Both the position numbers and the translations under genes were made by a program. A stretch of DNA of 64,000 nucleotides from Nostoc spongiaeforme FACHB-130 (GTDB taxonomy: Bacteria; Cyanobacteriota; Cyanobacteriia; Cyanobacteriales; Nostocaceae): assembly GCF_014698475.1 (NCBI RefSeq), contig NZ_JACJTB010000031.1:18525-82524 (forward strand). Direction: 5' to 3'. Shown here one piece after another: positions 52,566 to 62,130 of this stretch. The notes below the pieces were generated by a model, which was not told the origin of the DNA, made no database searches, and saw only the letters and a list, made by a program, of their open reading frames with translations. Position 1 is the first letter of the stretch, and each line of letters begins with the position of its first letter.

Positions 52566-53069
52566 GTACTTTTTAGATTAAATAAATAATGACTATTAAT
52601 TTGTGATCAAAATTTTCCAGTAATTTTCTTTAATAAGCATAGTATTTTATAATGCTACTTAAGTAAATATAATCAAAGTTCTTTATAAATTTTTATTAAA
52701 TCTTTAAGTTCACAAGTTACTCATTTTCCTACCAATTCAGTGATAAATGCCTAATTTACAGGACTTAATCATCATCATTGGTGGATGAATTATGTAAATT
52801 TTGTGTAAACTTATTTTCTGGCAATCGTAAATAAAGTGTATTTTTATACTTTTCTTGAGAATTAGGATAAAAGTATTTCTCCGGTTTTTGAGATGCACAA
52901 TTAGTAAAATATCGCAAGTATTAATATGCAGATTGTTGATGTTTTCTAATCTTGCGTTTTTGTATGAGATATTTACAAACTATTAAGTACTATGGACAAG
53001 AAATTGCTGTCATCAATTTCTGATTAGAATTTAAGTAAGTAATTTTTTAAATTTCTATTATTCAACAAT
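52566..53069. other. Divergent intergenic region exosortase / 53070 gene
   Basis: This 504-base, very AT-rich gap has no ORF. The main structured feature is a perfect inverted repeat at 52999-53021 (AGAAATTG-CTGTCAT-CAATTTCT) ~50 bases before the rightward start. It could be an operator or a leader hairpin. Confidence 0.5.
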
Positions 53070-53498
53070 ATGAACGCGGGATTTGTGCATAAGATTCCTA
53101 TGCTGCCGCTTGTACTATTGTGGTTGGCTTATGCCTTACTAGGATGGTATTTAGCAGTGCATCACATTGCTTGGTTAGTGGGGGCTTTTATTGCGGCTGT
53201 GGCGATCGCAGTTGTCCGCAGAAGTAATGCTTGGCTGGAAGAGTTGACGGCTTTTGGTTCTAAAATTTTAATTGTGATTTTAACTTTAGGTGCATCAGTA
53301 GCTTTGGTTGCAACTTGGTCAGTATTGTTTAGTTTATTTTTAATACCGATCGCAACTACATTGTTAGCAGATTTAGAAATGCGTTTTGCTGGCTTCGACA
53401 AAAAAGAGTCATTTCGGGTGTTAACATTCTTGGCGGGAACAGGTTTATTTATTGGTGAAGCCGTAGATTTACTCTTCTTCCCCAGTAGTAGATTTTAA
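53070..53498 (+). CDS. Small integral membrane protein, unknown
   Basis: The 142-residue protein has four membrane spans (LLWLAYALLGWYLAV, WLVGAFIAAVAIAVV, ILIVILTLGASVALVAT, LTFLAGTGLFIGEAVDLLFF). No known family is recognised. Its stop codon and that of kptA share the palindrome TTAA on opposite strands (TAA at 53496-53498 and at 53497-53495), so the two convergent genes overlap and leave no room for a terminator between them. Confidence 0.75.
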   Translation: MNAGFVHKIPMLPLVLLWLAYALLGWYLAVHHIAWLVGAFIAAVAIAVVRRSNAWLEELTAFGSKILIVILTLGASVALVATWSVLFSLFLIPIATTLLADLEMRFAGFDKKESFRVLTFLAGTGLFIGEAVDLLFFPSSRF

Positions 53499-54040
53499 AG
53501 CTGGTGGAGATATTCAGGCGGAACAGCATCTACTAACCACACACCATTGTCAGAACAGTAGAAGATGTAACCCGCCTGATACATAGTTGCTGTATCCACC
53601 GCAAAAACTACGGGTTTACCATGTCTTGCGCCGACAGTTGTGGCTGTAGTTATATCCTGTGATAAATGGACATGATGGCGAGACATTTTGCTGAGTCCAG
53701 TTTGCAAAATAGACTCAACAGCTTTGTGTCCAGTACCGTGATACAACTCATCAGGTGGGACAGCAGGTAGTAATTGTAAATCAACTTCGACGCTGTGTCC
53801 TTGGTTGGCGCGAATTAAAGTACCAGTAGAGTCGAAACTAAAGCGTTGTTTATCGTTAGTGGCGACTACTGCTACTAATTCCTGGCGAGTAATGGGAAAC
53901 TTATGTTTAGCACAAGCGGCTAAAAGTTCCTCCACTGCAACCCAACCACCAGGCGCAAGTTTAATACCTAAAGATTCTGGTTGGTGGCGGAGATATTTGC
54001 TTAAGAATTTACTAATTTTGACTAGGCGGGGAGTATTCAT
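53495..54040 (-). CDS. kptA: RNA 2'-phosphotransferase (Tpt1/KptA)
   Basis: The 181-residue protein is of the Tpt1/KptA family. It removes a 2'-phosphate from RNA by transferring it to NAD+, giving ADP-ribose cyclic phosphate. The conserved R-H-R-H set is visible: KYLRHQPESLGI, LIRANQGHSVEVD, LYHGTGHKAVESIL and MSRHHVHLSQD. Bacterial roles are unclear, as most bacteria lack 2'-phosphorylated splice junctions. The C-terminus overlaps the convergent membrane-protein gene. Confidence 0.95.
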   Translation of the reverse strand: MNTPRLVKISKFLSKYLRHQPESLGIKLAPGGWVAVEELLAACAKHKFPITRQELVAVVATNDKQRFSFDSTGTLIRANQGHSVEVDLQLLPAVPPDELYHGTGHKAVESILQTGLSKMSRHHVHLSQDITTATTVGARHGKPVVFAVDTATMYQAGYIFYCSDNGVWLVDAVPPEYLHQL

Positions 54041-54044
54041 ATAG

Positions 54045-54076
54045 CAGGTGACAGGTGACAGGTGATAGGTGACAGG
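54045..54076. repeat. Heptamer tandem repeat CAGGTGA upstream of kptA
   Basis: CAGGTGA is repeated three times, followed by TAGGTGA and CAGGG, between kptA and the permease gene. This is STRR type. Confidence 0.85.
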
Positions 54077-54104
54077 GTAAGAAGTAGAATCTTTAACTCA
54101 GCAC

Positions 54105-55403
54105 TCAGAAATTTGCCATCGCCAAAATTTCTTTCAATATCATAACTACTGCAACTCCTATCATTAAAATCAGTGTCAGCTTACCACCAGGAACAAACTG
54201 ATTTGTGTGTTGCAGTTGTTGACGTTGTTTCCATGTGGCTAATGCGGGAATAATGCCACCTAAAATTGAGATGCTAAAAGTGCCAGCAAAATCTAAAGCG
54301 GTAAAGAAAATGCTGGGGTTAATTGCACCTAAACCAAGGGGTGGTAGTAACACCAGGGAATATAAGGGTAAGCGGCTGGTGGGTTTGGTTTGTGTCTTGG
54401 CAAAAATATCTTGAAAGAAGTCTAACAAACCGTAAACAAAGCCAATAAAGGATGTAGCGATCGCAAATTCTGAAAAAATAGAAACTAACACTCCTAATAA
54501 TTCTCCACCGCCACCAGCCCGCAGCACTTGGATGGGGTCGAAAATAGTTGTACTAGGAATCGTCTCTGGACTGACACTGCCCAAAATCACAGCATTCCAA
54601 GCTAAAAACATCACCAAAGGAATTGCTGAACCAACAATAATTGACTGGCGAACTTTACGACTATCTCCTTCTAACTGCGTTACCACCACCGGCACAACGT
54701 TATGGTAAAACAAGGCAACTAACATGACTGGTACCGCCGTCCCTAATGCACTCCAGTTTTGAAACAGGAAATGTACACCTTGGACTTGGGTAACTCCTAA
54801 TAAAAAGAGTCCCAAAAAAGACACAATGACAATTCCCACCAAGAAGTTATTCAATTTTTCAATAAATTTTTCCCGTCCTAAGTACATAATGCTGCCGAAC
54901 AGCAATGTAAACGCTGCTGTTCCAACCCAGCTAGGTAAATCATTTTCTCCACCCCAAAGATGAGAAACCGCAGACATCAAAATCTCACCGCCTTGAGTAA
55001 CATAAGCTACTAATAAAGTATAGTGCTGTAACATATATGCCACACCAGCTATCCCTGCTCCCGTAGTTCCCAGGGTGTTTTTAATCATTGCCATTAAGCC
55101 CACACTGGGACGACCAGACGAACGCATGGTATTAACACTAACTTCGGCAATTAATAAACCAGAAACTAAAGTATACAGCCAGACACCAATTAACAAGACT
55201 GTGGAAGGAATCACACCAGAAGGCAATGTCACCGCAGGTAACGCCAAAATTCCCGCGCCTACGGTTGTACCTGCAACTAAGGCGGTGCTTCCCAGAACAC
55301 TCCCCGGTTGATGAGTTAGTTTGTTACCCTCAACCTGCACATGCGAAAACAAGCGCGTGACTTCTTGTTGATGTGTCTGGAAAGTCGTCTTAATTGTGGT
55401 CAT
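54105..55403 (-). CDS. Aromatic amino acid permease (HAAAP/Tyr-Trp family)
   Basis: The 432-residue protein has 11 membrane spans and the family start GSVLGSTALVAGTTVGAGILALP. Unwound-helix residues GAGILALP and the later FYHNVVPVVVTQLEGD fit the tyrosine/tryptophan permease family of the APC superfamily. It should import an aromatic or similar amino acid with protons across the plasma membrane. The exact substrate is not predictable. The gene is monocistronic. Confidence 0.92.
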   Translation of the reverse strand: MTTIKTTFQTHQQEVTRLFSHVQVEGNKLTHQPGSVLGSTALVAGTTVGAGILALPAVTLPSGVIPSTVLLIGVWLYTLVSGLLIAEVSVNTMRSSGRPSVGLMAMIKNTLGTTGAGIAGVAYMLQHYTLLVAYVTQGGEILMSAVSHLWGGENDLPSWVGTAAFTLLFGSIMYLGREKFIEKLNNFLVGIVIVSFLGLFLLGVTQVQGVHFLFQNWSALGTAVPVMLVALFYHNVVPVVVTQLEGDSRKVRQSIIVGSAIPLVMFLAWNAVILGSVSPETIPSTTIFDPIQVLRAGGGGELLGVLVSIFSEFAIATSFIGFVYGLLDFFQDIFAKTQTKPTSRLPLYSLVLLPPLGLGAINPSIFFTALDFAGTFSISILGGIIPALATWKQRQQLQHTNQFVPGGKLTLILMIGVAVVMILKEILAMANF

Positions 55404-55517
55404 AGAAAAGAATGTTAACTTATGTAACCAATTATCTTAGCAGAGACTTTTGGTATTCAGTATTTGGTTAAAAAATGTGATTAATGACACTTTTTAAACG
55501 AACCGCATAGACGCGGT

Positions 55518-55537
55518 AGCGGCTTCCCGCAGGGTAG
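55518..55537 (+). repeat. Small dispersed repeat inside an ACCGCATAGACGC repeat
   Basis: AGCGGCTTCCCGCAGGGTAG lies between TAGACGC and GCGCAAAGAGCGCG, as an insertion in the common GAACCGCA-type repeat. CGC stands on both sides. Confidence 0.75.
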
Positions 55538-55656
55538 GGCGCAAAGAGCGCGAAGAGAAGAACAAATTACTACTAACTGAACCTTAGTGAGAGAAGAGGG
55601 ACAAGGGAGACAAGGCTTTTAATAGTTTCACTTGTAACCTGTAACCTCTCACCTAC

Positions 55657-56883
55657 TTACAACAAAGCAATTTTTTGCTTGGGTGTATAACTGGGGAAGA
55701 CTTTACTTAGCTGGGTGTCGTTTACAGATAGATGTCGTGCTAAGACATCAGAAATTACGTCTCGAAAATCGGTGGTAACAGCCAAGTCTCGTTTTTCATA
55801 AAGTTGGGCTGTTTCTAAACCAGGCCATTCGCCGTAAACTTTGCCACCACGGACTTTACCGCCTAAAACCCACATCACATTGCCGTGTCCGTGATCTGTA
55901 CCGCCATTGCCATTTTCGCGTAATGTCCTGCCAAATTCTGACATGACTAAAATGACTGTGTTTTGATAGGCGGGGCCTAAACTTTGAGCTAAAGCTGCTA
56001 ATCCTTTACCTAAACTGCCTAAGCCTCTGGCTAAATAACCGCGATCGCTACCTTGATTGACATGGGTATCCCAACCACCCAAGGCCATAAACCCTAATTC
56101 AATTCTCGGATCTTTAGCCATGAGTTTGCCTAATCTTTGAGCATCACCCACAAAACCATCGGGTAGGGGTGCGCCATTATTAGCCATTTTCATTTCTTGG
56201 GCTAAGTCTGTCATTAAGGCTTCACGGGCAATGCGTCCTTGATGGTAAGTTTGACTGAGGGCATCGTTACCACCATACAATCGGTTAAAGGCGGCACTTA
56301 CTTGTGGTCTATCTATAGCGATTGGTTTGTTAGCATTTCTCCCGGAGGCTAAATTAGCAACTGGCATTTGACCATTTAAAATGCGCGGTTTGGTTGTACC
56401 CACACTCACGGCTTGGATGGGTGTTTTATTAGAGATAGTACCCATTAAGCGATTCATCCAACCTTCGCTCACTCTTTGGTTCCCAGGAATGCCAATTTCC
56501 ATATAAAACTGTGCGTCAAAATGGGAACGCGAAGGATCAGGGGAACCCGCAGCATGAACAAAGGCTAAATTTCCTTGTTTCCAGAAGGGCATTAATGGGG
56601 CTAGGGCTGGATGTAAACCAAAGTGTCCATCCAAATCTAAAACGCCTTTTTCTTGTCCGGGTTTGGCAAGGGCGATTTTTGGTCGGGCTTGATAGTATGC
56701 TGGCTCTGCATAAGGCACAACAATATTTAAACCATCTGCACCACCACGCATAAAAATCACAATCAAACGCTGACGATCGCTTTTCTTGGTAGCAGAATGC
56801 ACTACCCAAGTATTACAACTAACAGAAGCGATCGCAGTTGTCGAAAACAGTCCTGCTTGAATTAGAAAATCACGTCTTTTCAT
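55657..56883 (-). CDS. DUF1501 domain-containing exported protein
   Basis: The 408-residue protein starts MKRRDFLIQAGLFSTTAIAS, a twin-arginine signal. The DUF1501 hallmarks follow: MRGGADGLNIVVPY (45-58), HAAGSPDPSRSHFDAQF, VILVMSEFGRTLREN and GTDHGHGNVMWVLGG. The fold is related to alkaline phosphatase/sulfatase, with His and Asp residues suited to metal binding. Function is unknown. It follows the DUF1800 gene by 59 bases and the two form a two-gene operon, an association seen in many bacteria. Confidence 0.93.
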   Translation of the reverse strand: MKRRDFLIQAGLFSTTAIASVSCNTWVVHSATKKSDRQRLIVIFMRGGADGLNIVVPYAEPAYYQARPKIALAKPGQEKGVLDLDGHFGLHPALAPLMPFWKQGNLAFVHAAGSPDPSRSHFDAQFYMEIGIPGNQRVSEGWMNRLMGTISNKTPIQAVSVGTTKPRILNGQMPVANLASGRNANKPIAIDRPQVSAAFNRLYGGNDALSQTYHQGRIAREALMTDLAQEMKMANNGAPLPDGFVGDAQRLGKLMAKDPRIELGFMALGGWDTHVNQGSDRGYLARGLGSLGKGLAALAQSLGPAYQNTVILVMSEFGRTLRENGNGGTDHGHGNVMWVLGGKVRGGKVYGEWPGLETAQLYEKRDLAVTTDFRDVISDVLARHLSVNDTQLSKVFPSYTPKQKIALL

Positions 56884-56942
56884 ATTGGTAATCTAAAGTG
56901 CTGAGTGCTGTTCACTGAGCGAAGTCGAAGTATGAGTCGGGG

Positions 56943-58433
56943 CTAACGACGCATAAATTCGGGGCTACCCAAGACTAATGCGGCTTTGAGTTCTGGAGGA
57001 CTAGCAGCGATCGCACTTTGGGTTTTAGGCGATAGAGAATTGCCCAAGGTGTTAATTAGCTGCGTTGCATCCAGGGGCTGAACACGGTTAATGCTTTTAT
57101 TTTTGGGTTGATTATTGGCTGTACCTAACAGTGGTAAGCGACCACTACCTAACGCAGTGGCAAAACTCAGGCGACGGTTCATCGCTTCGGGATTCAACCA
57201 GACATCTTGTGTATTTTTGTACCCGTCTGGAGTGCGACAACCGTACACAGGCATTTCTAACTGTTCCAGGTTGCGAGACAGAGGTATGGTGTTGTTAACC
57301 TCTAGGCCTGTAGCCCGGACTGCGGAGACAGTATATTGAAATGGGGTTTTAAATTTAGCGTTGAAATATTTTTTATCCCAAAATTCTGGGCTTTGGAATA
57401 AAGTTTCTAAAACTGCGCGAATATTGCCATCAGTATTACGAAAGCGTTGTGCCAGACGATCAACTAAACTAGCAGGTGGGCGATCGCTCACAAAATACTG
57501 AGCCAATTGATAACTAATATGATGGGCTGTTGCTGGACTTTGCGCCAATATATCTAAAGCTTGTTCGCCTTCAGCTTGACCACTAGCTTTAATAGTGCGT
57601 CCTAAAAAAACCTTATCATTGGGATCATGAAACTTGGGGTCAAAGTAAAATACCGATTTGCCATTTGTCTGTTCACCTGGACGCGCTATTCCCCAGCCTG
57701 TAAAAATTCTCGCTAAAGCAATTACATCTTGTTGTGTGTAGCCACCATCTGCACCCAGAGTATGCAGTTCCATCAATTCTCGCGCATAGTTTTCGTTTAC
57801 CCGTGGCGTAGCACCAGGACGACGACTAGCTTTGTTTTGCGAGTTATCTAAATAAACTAGCATTGCAGGATGATGGGCTGTGGCTCCGAGTAAATCCCGA
57901 AATCGCCCTAAAGCATAAGGTCTGATTGCTTCTTGTTCATACGCTCCCACCCAGTAGCGAGCATTTCCTTTACCAGAATAAACATTGAAATGGTTATACC
58001 AAAAATCCACCATCACTTCTTGCAGTTGGCGGTTACTGCTAGTGGCTCGTAGTAACCGCGCTTTAACTGCTTGTTGTAAAATTTTGTCGCCTTTCTTTTG
58101 CAGGGCTTTCTTTTCTTCTGGGGTTGCTTGTGGTGGAGCCTTAAGATAGTTTCTAATTTCGACTGTATTTAAACTGAGTGTTTCTAGTTGCGAAAGTTGG
58201 CGGGTAAGGCTTGGTGGTTCTGATATGGAATTGGGTGAAAGTTGGGCTTTAATATAACGCTCTACACCTACAGACTCGACTTTTTGAATATCTCCAGGTT
58301 TTGCCCCAAAACTCAACCGATTAATTATGTGTAATATTTTTGGGTCAACAGGCTTATTAGCTGCATAGATGGGGTCACTTCCTGCCAACAAGATGAACAG
58401 CAACAATACCAAATATCTGGGTTTGACTGTCAT
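56943..58433 (-). CDS. DUF1800 domain-containing exported protein
   Basis: From ATG 58433 the product has 496 residues, with a signal peptide (YLVLLLFILLAGSDPIYA). The DUF1800 pattern is clear: HIINRLSFGAKPGDIQ, VMVDFWYNHFNVYSG, NENYARELMELHTLGADGGYTQ, ALARIFTGWG and KFHDPNDKVFLG. Its biochemical role is unknown. It is the first gene of a pair with DUF1501, so both proteins probably act together in the periplasm or at the surface. Confidence 0.93.
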   Translation of the reverse strand: MTVKPRYLVLLLFILLAGSDPIYAANKPVDPKILHIINRLSFGAKPGDIQKVESVGVERYIKAQLSPNSISEPPSLTRQLSQLETLSLNTVEIRNYLKAPPQATPEEKKALQKKGDKILQQAVKARLLRATSSNRQLQEVMVDFWYNHFNVYSGKGNARYWVGAYEQEAIRPYALGRFRDLLGATAHHPAMLVYLDNSQNKASRRPGATPRVNENYARELMELHTLGADGGYTQQDVIALARIFTGWGIARPGEQTNGKSVFYFDPKFHDPNDKVFLGRTIKASGQAEGEQALDILAQSPATAHHISYQLAQYFVSDRPPASLVDRLAQRFRNTDGNIRAVLETLFQSPEFWDKKYFNAKFKTPFQYTVSAVRATGLEVNNTIPLSRNLEQLEMPVYGCRTPDGYKNTQDVWLNPEAMNRRLSFATALGSGRLPLLGTANNQPKNKSINRVQPLDATQLINTLGNSLSPKTQSAIAASPPELKAALVLGSPEFMRR

Positions 58434-58518
58434 AACTTGAGTTATCCTTTCTCGGCTGGCGAACACATCGTTATTTGACTGGCAAATGCGAAAAAAAGTT
58501 CAAAATCTCCTCAGTGAA

Positions 58519-59484
58519 TTACTGGATAAATTTAGCTACCTTTGCTAAATCTACATTACCACCACTAATAATTACACCTATTTTTGCGTCTTTTACTGAC
58601 AGCACATTGCTGAGTAAGGCGGCGGCTGCTAATGCACCAGTGGGTTCGACGACAATTTTCAGACGTTCCCAAAGGAAAAACATACTATTAATAATGGCTG
58701 TTTCTGAAACTGTCACCATGTCATCGACGTAATTCAGCACTAAGGGAAAGGTTAACTTACCCAAGCTGGGAGTCCGCACACCATCGGCAATTGTAGGTGG
58801 ATTAATTACAGTTTGCAGAGTTTTGCTGTGAAAGGAACGAGTTGCATCATCAGCAAGTTCTGGTTCGACACCAATCACTTTACACATAGGTAATAAAGCT
58901 TTTGTGGCGATCGCACATCCTGATATTAAGCCGCCACCGCCACAACAAACTAATAAATAATCTAGTTGCCCAACTTCTTGAATGAGTTCTAAAGCTGTGG
59001 TTCCTTGTCCGGCGATGACGTGGGGATGATCGTAAGGCGGAATCAAGGTAAGATGGCGATCGCTGGCTAAGGTTTTGGCTAATTCTTCGCGGTCTGTTTC
59101 ATGGCGACTGTATAAAATCACCTCTGCGCCATAACTGCGGGTGGCTTGTTGCTTCACTTCTGGCGCATCATCAGGCATAACAATAGTTGTGGGAATCTGG
59201 AGTAACTTTCCCGCCAGAGCGATCGCTTGGGCATGGTTTCCAGAGGAAAATGTAATTACACCCTGCTGTTTTTGAATTTCTGATAACTGTACTAAGGCAT
59301 TGTACGCACCCCGAAATTTAAATGCACCTGCGCGTTGAAAATTTTCGCATTTAAAAAATACTTCATTTTGGGTGCGATCGTTCACCATTCTCGAAGTCAG
59401 CACCGGAGTCTGATGCACAACCCCCGCCAGTCGCGCCTGTGCTGCTTTTACATCGTCTACAGTGACAGAGTAATGCTGTGACAT
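58519..59484 (-). CDS. Threonine/serine dehydratase, serine-racemase-like (PLP fold II)
   Basis: From ATG 59484 the product has 321 residues. The PLP lysine is in FKFRGAYNAL, the substrate loop is SSGNHAQAIALAG, and the phosphate-binding glycine loop is CCGGGGLISG. The size without a regulatory ACT domain fits catabolic threonine dehydratase or serine racemase rather than IlvA. It deaminates Thr/Ser to keto acids or racemises Ser. Its neighbours give no more clue. Confidence 0.93.
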   Translation of the reverse strand: MSQHYSVTVDDVKAAQARLAGVVHQTPVLTSRMVNDRTQNEVFFKCENFQRAGAFKFRGAYNALVQLSEIQKQQGVITFSSGNHAQAIALAGKLLQIPTTIVMPDDAPEVKQQATRSYGAEVILYSRHETDREELAKTLASDRHLTLIPPYDHPHVIAGQGTTALELIQEVGQLDYLLVCCGGGGLISGCAIATKALLPMCKVIGVEPELADDATRSFHSKTLQTVINPPTIADGVRTPSLGKLTFPLVLNYVDDMVTVSETAIINSMFFLWERLKIVVEPTGALAAAALLSNVLSVKDAKIGVIISGGNVDLAKVAKFIQ

Positions 59485-59526
59485 TGTGATTATTAAAGTT
59501 GAAAGTGCTGAGTGCTTAGTCAATAC

Positions 59527-59583
59527 TCCCCCTTGTCTCCCTTGTCCCCCTTGTCTCCCTTGTCTCCCTCATCTCCCTTGCCT
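59527..59583. repeat. Nine-base tandem repeat CCCTTGTCT
   Basis: About six copies of CCCTTGTCT, with variants, fill the gap between the dehydratase and the AAA ATPase genes. Confidence 0.75.
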
Positions 59584-59603
59584 AAACGCCCACCACACTC
59601 AAC

Positions 59604-60806
59604 TTATACAAACTTCTGAGTAAATTCCGCAATCAAATCCACCCGTCCTTTGCGTAACATAGCCGGGTCTAATCTTTCTGTGGTGTTGCAAGTCATCAAT
59701 ACTACTAACCTCTGCTTCATTTGCAGCCCAGATTCATCAATAACGCTTTGGTATAAAGTACCATCCAACAAACTCAAAATATGTTCGGTTTTGTTATTAG
59801 ATTGGGCAATTTCTGAAGCACGATTCTGCGCTAAATTATCAGCCTCGTTAATGATAATACAAATCCGTTCTAAGTAAGTTGGCGGGACAAAATTAGCGAT
59901 CGCATCATGATCCAAAATAAATATCACAAACCCCAAAGGCATGAGAATTTCTTTGGCTACGGCTTGAGTCCAAGCAGTTTTACCTGTACCCGGTTCACCG
60001 TGTACTACCACCGCTAACTGATTTTGATTCAGAACCGCTTGCTGTAAGCTATCGGTAAAGCTTTGAATATCGGCGGGAAATGTCCGAATGGGGAATTGAC
60101 TGTGAACTTTACCCACACGGCTTTGATAGCCACTTAACATCACCGCTAAATCGTAGGTAGCTTTGTTAATTAATGGTGCTAAATCTCTAGCCATTAAAGT
60201 ATACTGCCGTCTGCCGCGATCGTAAGGTTCAATTTGCAGCCAAAGATCATACATTTCCCAATAAGCGTTGACAGTATTGACAACATCTAAACGTTCCCAA
60301 CTGACAAATTTATCCACAGGAAAATAAAAATCTCGCTCAGAGTAATACTGAGTAATTATCGTGGGTCTACCTAATATTTGTAAGACTCTAATAACAGTAA
60401 TTTCCTGTAAGCGATTCAAAACATAATCAATAGGTATACTGTTACGACTAACAAATTGTAATATCGGTGTTTCTGTACTCAAAACATCTTTATAACGATG
60501 GTCTGGTGATTGGGGGTCTGGTGTAATATAATTCCAAAACTTCTCCACTTCATAACGAGTATTTTCTGAAGCTACAGCAAATAAGTTTGCCCACCAAGTA
60601 AAGTTATTTCTCCCCAAAACTTCACTGAATGTACTGGCTAAATTAAAAGTTTTTTGGGCAAATTCCTTAGTATCATTCTGCGCCAGTTGCCATAAAAACT
60701 CCCAATCTAAATCTCTTTGTAATGGTCGCCAACCACTAGTGAGTAAGTTTTGCTGTTTATTGTTATTGGATGTGCTTTCGTTACCACTAAAATAATCAAA
60801 TTCCAT
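59604..60806 (-). CDS. AAA family ATPase with unknown N-terminal domain
   Basis: The 400-residue protein has an N-terminal ~230-residue helical region with no recognised family (DLDWEFLWQLAQNDTKEFA, FVSWERLDVVNTVNAYWEMY). The AAA domain follows: Walker A HGEPGTGKTAW, a Walker B variant ICIIINEADNLAQ with Asn before Glu, and the sensor region VVLMTCNTTERLDPAMLRKGRVD. The RG near the end is the arginine-finger-like site. It resembles moxR/BCS1-like remodelling ATPases. The partner protein is not evident. It is transcribed toward the dehydratase gene. Confidence 0.85.
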   Translation of the reverse strand: MEFDYFSGNESTSNNNKQQNLLTSGWRPLQRDLDWEFLWQLAQNDTKEFAQKTFNLASTFSEVLGRNNFTWWANLFAVASENTRYEVEKFWNYITPDPQSPDHRYKDVLSTETPILQFVSRNSIPIDYVLNRLQEITVIRVLQILGRPTIITQYYSERDFYFPVDKFVSWERLDVVNTVNAYWEMYDLWLQIEPYDRGRRQYTLMARDLAPLINKATYDLAVMLSGYQSRVGKVHSQFPIRTFPADIQSFTDSLQQAVLNQNQLAVVVHGEPGTGKTAWTQAVAKEILMPLGFVIFILDHDAIANFVPPTYLERICIIINEADNLAQNRASEIAQSNNKTEHILSLLDGTLYQSVIDESGLQMKQRLVVLMTCNTTERLDPAMLRKGRVDLIAEFTQKFV

Positions 60807-61434
60807 ATTTTTACTTTTTGTAAAAATGTTTGCTCAACTATAGCAGTCTTATTTGATTTTTCAACTAATTTTAAAGGTAGATACTAGTACAACAAGGCAA
60901 AAGTAAAAAGGCAAAAGTAAAAAGAAAGAATAACGATACTACAAGGCTTTTAGCAATTCCTTCTGGTCTATTTATTTACGCCGACCTGTACTAGTCAGTA
61001 GGGAGTAGGAAGTTGGAAATCAATTTATTATTTACAACTCATTCAAGAATGCTATGTGTATATCCAGTCCAAGAAAAATTACTTAACTTAATTTTTGTCA
61101 TTAAATTGATACAAGACTTAAAAATTTGCTGAATGAACAGGGGCGATAACTACATACTACAAGTATAGTCAGTTTTTTATGGCAAGCAGGTAGATACTAA
61201 ACATGGTTATGTTACAATGTAATATAAATAGTCGTCAAGGTATTTTTTCTTTTGAATATTAAGTAATTTTTACAACCAGTATTCCCACTTCCAGTCCAAA
61301 TCTCTACAAATTGGGCTGTAACTTGGTATAACTTGAGGCTTAGAGCCAATGGATGCTAACTGTATGATAGACAAAGTACCACTAAGCAAAAATCTGCCGT
61401 TGTTGGAACTTATTAAAAAGAGGTATCAGAAATT
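60807..61434. other. Long divergent intergenic region 60807-61434
   Basis: 628 AT-rich bases lie between divergent genes. A GGCAAAAGTAAAAA unit occurs twice (60896-60925). No ORF beyond ~20 codons is supported, and no clear metal-regulator operator was seen before the DUF411 gene. Confidence 0.5.
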
Positions 61435-61941
61435 ATGAGTAAAATTCTACATATCTGCCTAAGCATAATCATTATTGCTGTAGTTAGCATAACGAGTAAT
61501 TCGGCATCTGCGATCGCAGCTAGTATTTGGGACAACGAAACAGAATCTTATGGCGGTAAGCAAGAAATCATAGTTTATCGCAGTCCTAGCTGTAGCTGTT
61601 GTGGAGATTGGATCGAACACGTAAAAAAACATGGTTTTAAAATCAAGCAAGACATTAAAACCGATGAAATAGAAGCAATTAAACAAAAATACAACTTACC
61701 CCCAGAATTTGCCTCATGTCACACCGCAATTATTGACGGCTATGTGATGGAAGGTCACGTTCCCGCCGATGACATCAAGCGTTTTCTCAAGCAAAAACCC
61801 CAACTTGCAGGTTTAGCCGTTCCAGCCATGCCTGTAGGCACACCAGGAATGGAAATGGGAGATACCAAACAGCCATTTTCTGTGATTGGATTTAATAAAA
61901 ACGGCGAACTACAAGTATTTAATAGATATGAATCTTATTAA
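61435..61941 (+). CDS. DUF411 metal-binding exported protein
   Basis: The 168-residue protein has a signal peptide (SIIIIAVVSITSNSASAIAA). The DUF411 domain starts IIVYRSPSCSCCGDWIEHVKKHGF, with Cys53, Cys55 and Cys56, then ASCHTAIIDGYVMEGHVP with Cys95, His96 and His108. These residues suit copper or other soft-metal binding in a thioredoxin-like fold. Some relatives are encoded with copper-resistance genes; none are adjacent here. AAAGAGG lies before the ATG. Confidence 0.92.
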   Translation: MSKILHICLSIIIIAVVSITSNSASAIAASIWDNETESYGGKQEIIVYRSPSCSCCGDWIEHVKKHGFKIKQDIKTDEIEAIKQKYNLPPEFASCHTAIIDGYVMEGHVPADDIKRFLKQKPQLAGLAVPAMPVGTPGMEMGDTKQPFSVIGFNKNGELQVFNRYESY

Positions 61942-62130
61942 AAAACTTGCAGTGAAAATAGGAAGTAGGGAGTAGTGAGTGGGGAGTAGGGCAAATAAAT
62001 TTTTATTGTTCTTGATGATTCTCCCTCAAGAAATATATTTTATGGCAGTCGAAGCATATTTTATGACTATGTTTGTGGCTGAAACTCTTGAAAATATTAA
62101 GTTTTTACTCAGCATTTTGCCATAACTGGT

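Noticed and set aside
54045..54076. Possible CRISPR-like array
   Set aside because: Units are only seven bases with no spacers. All tandem repeats in the window are of this short STRR type.
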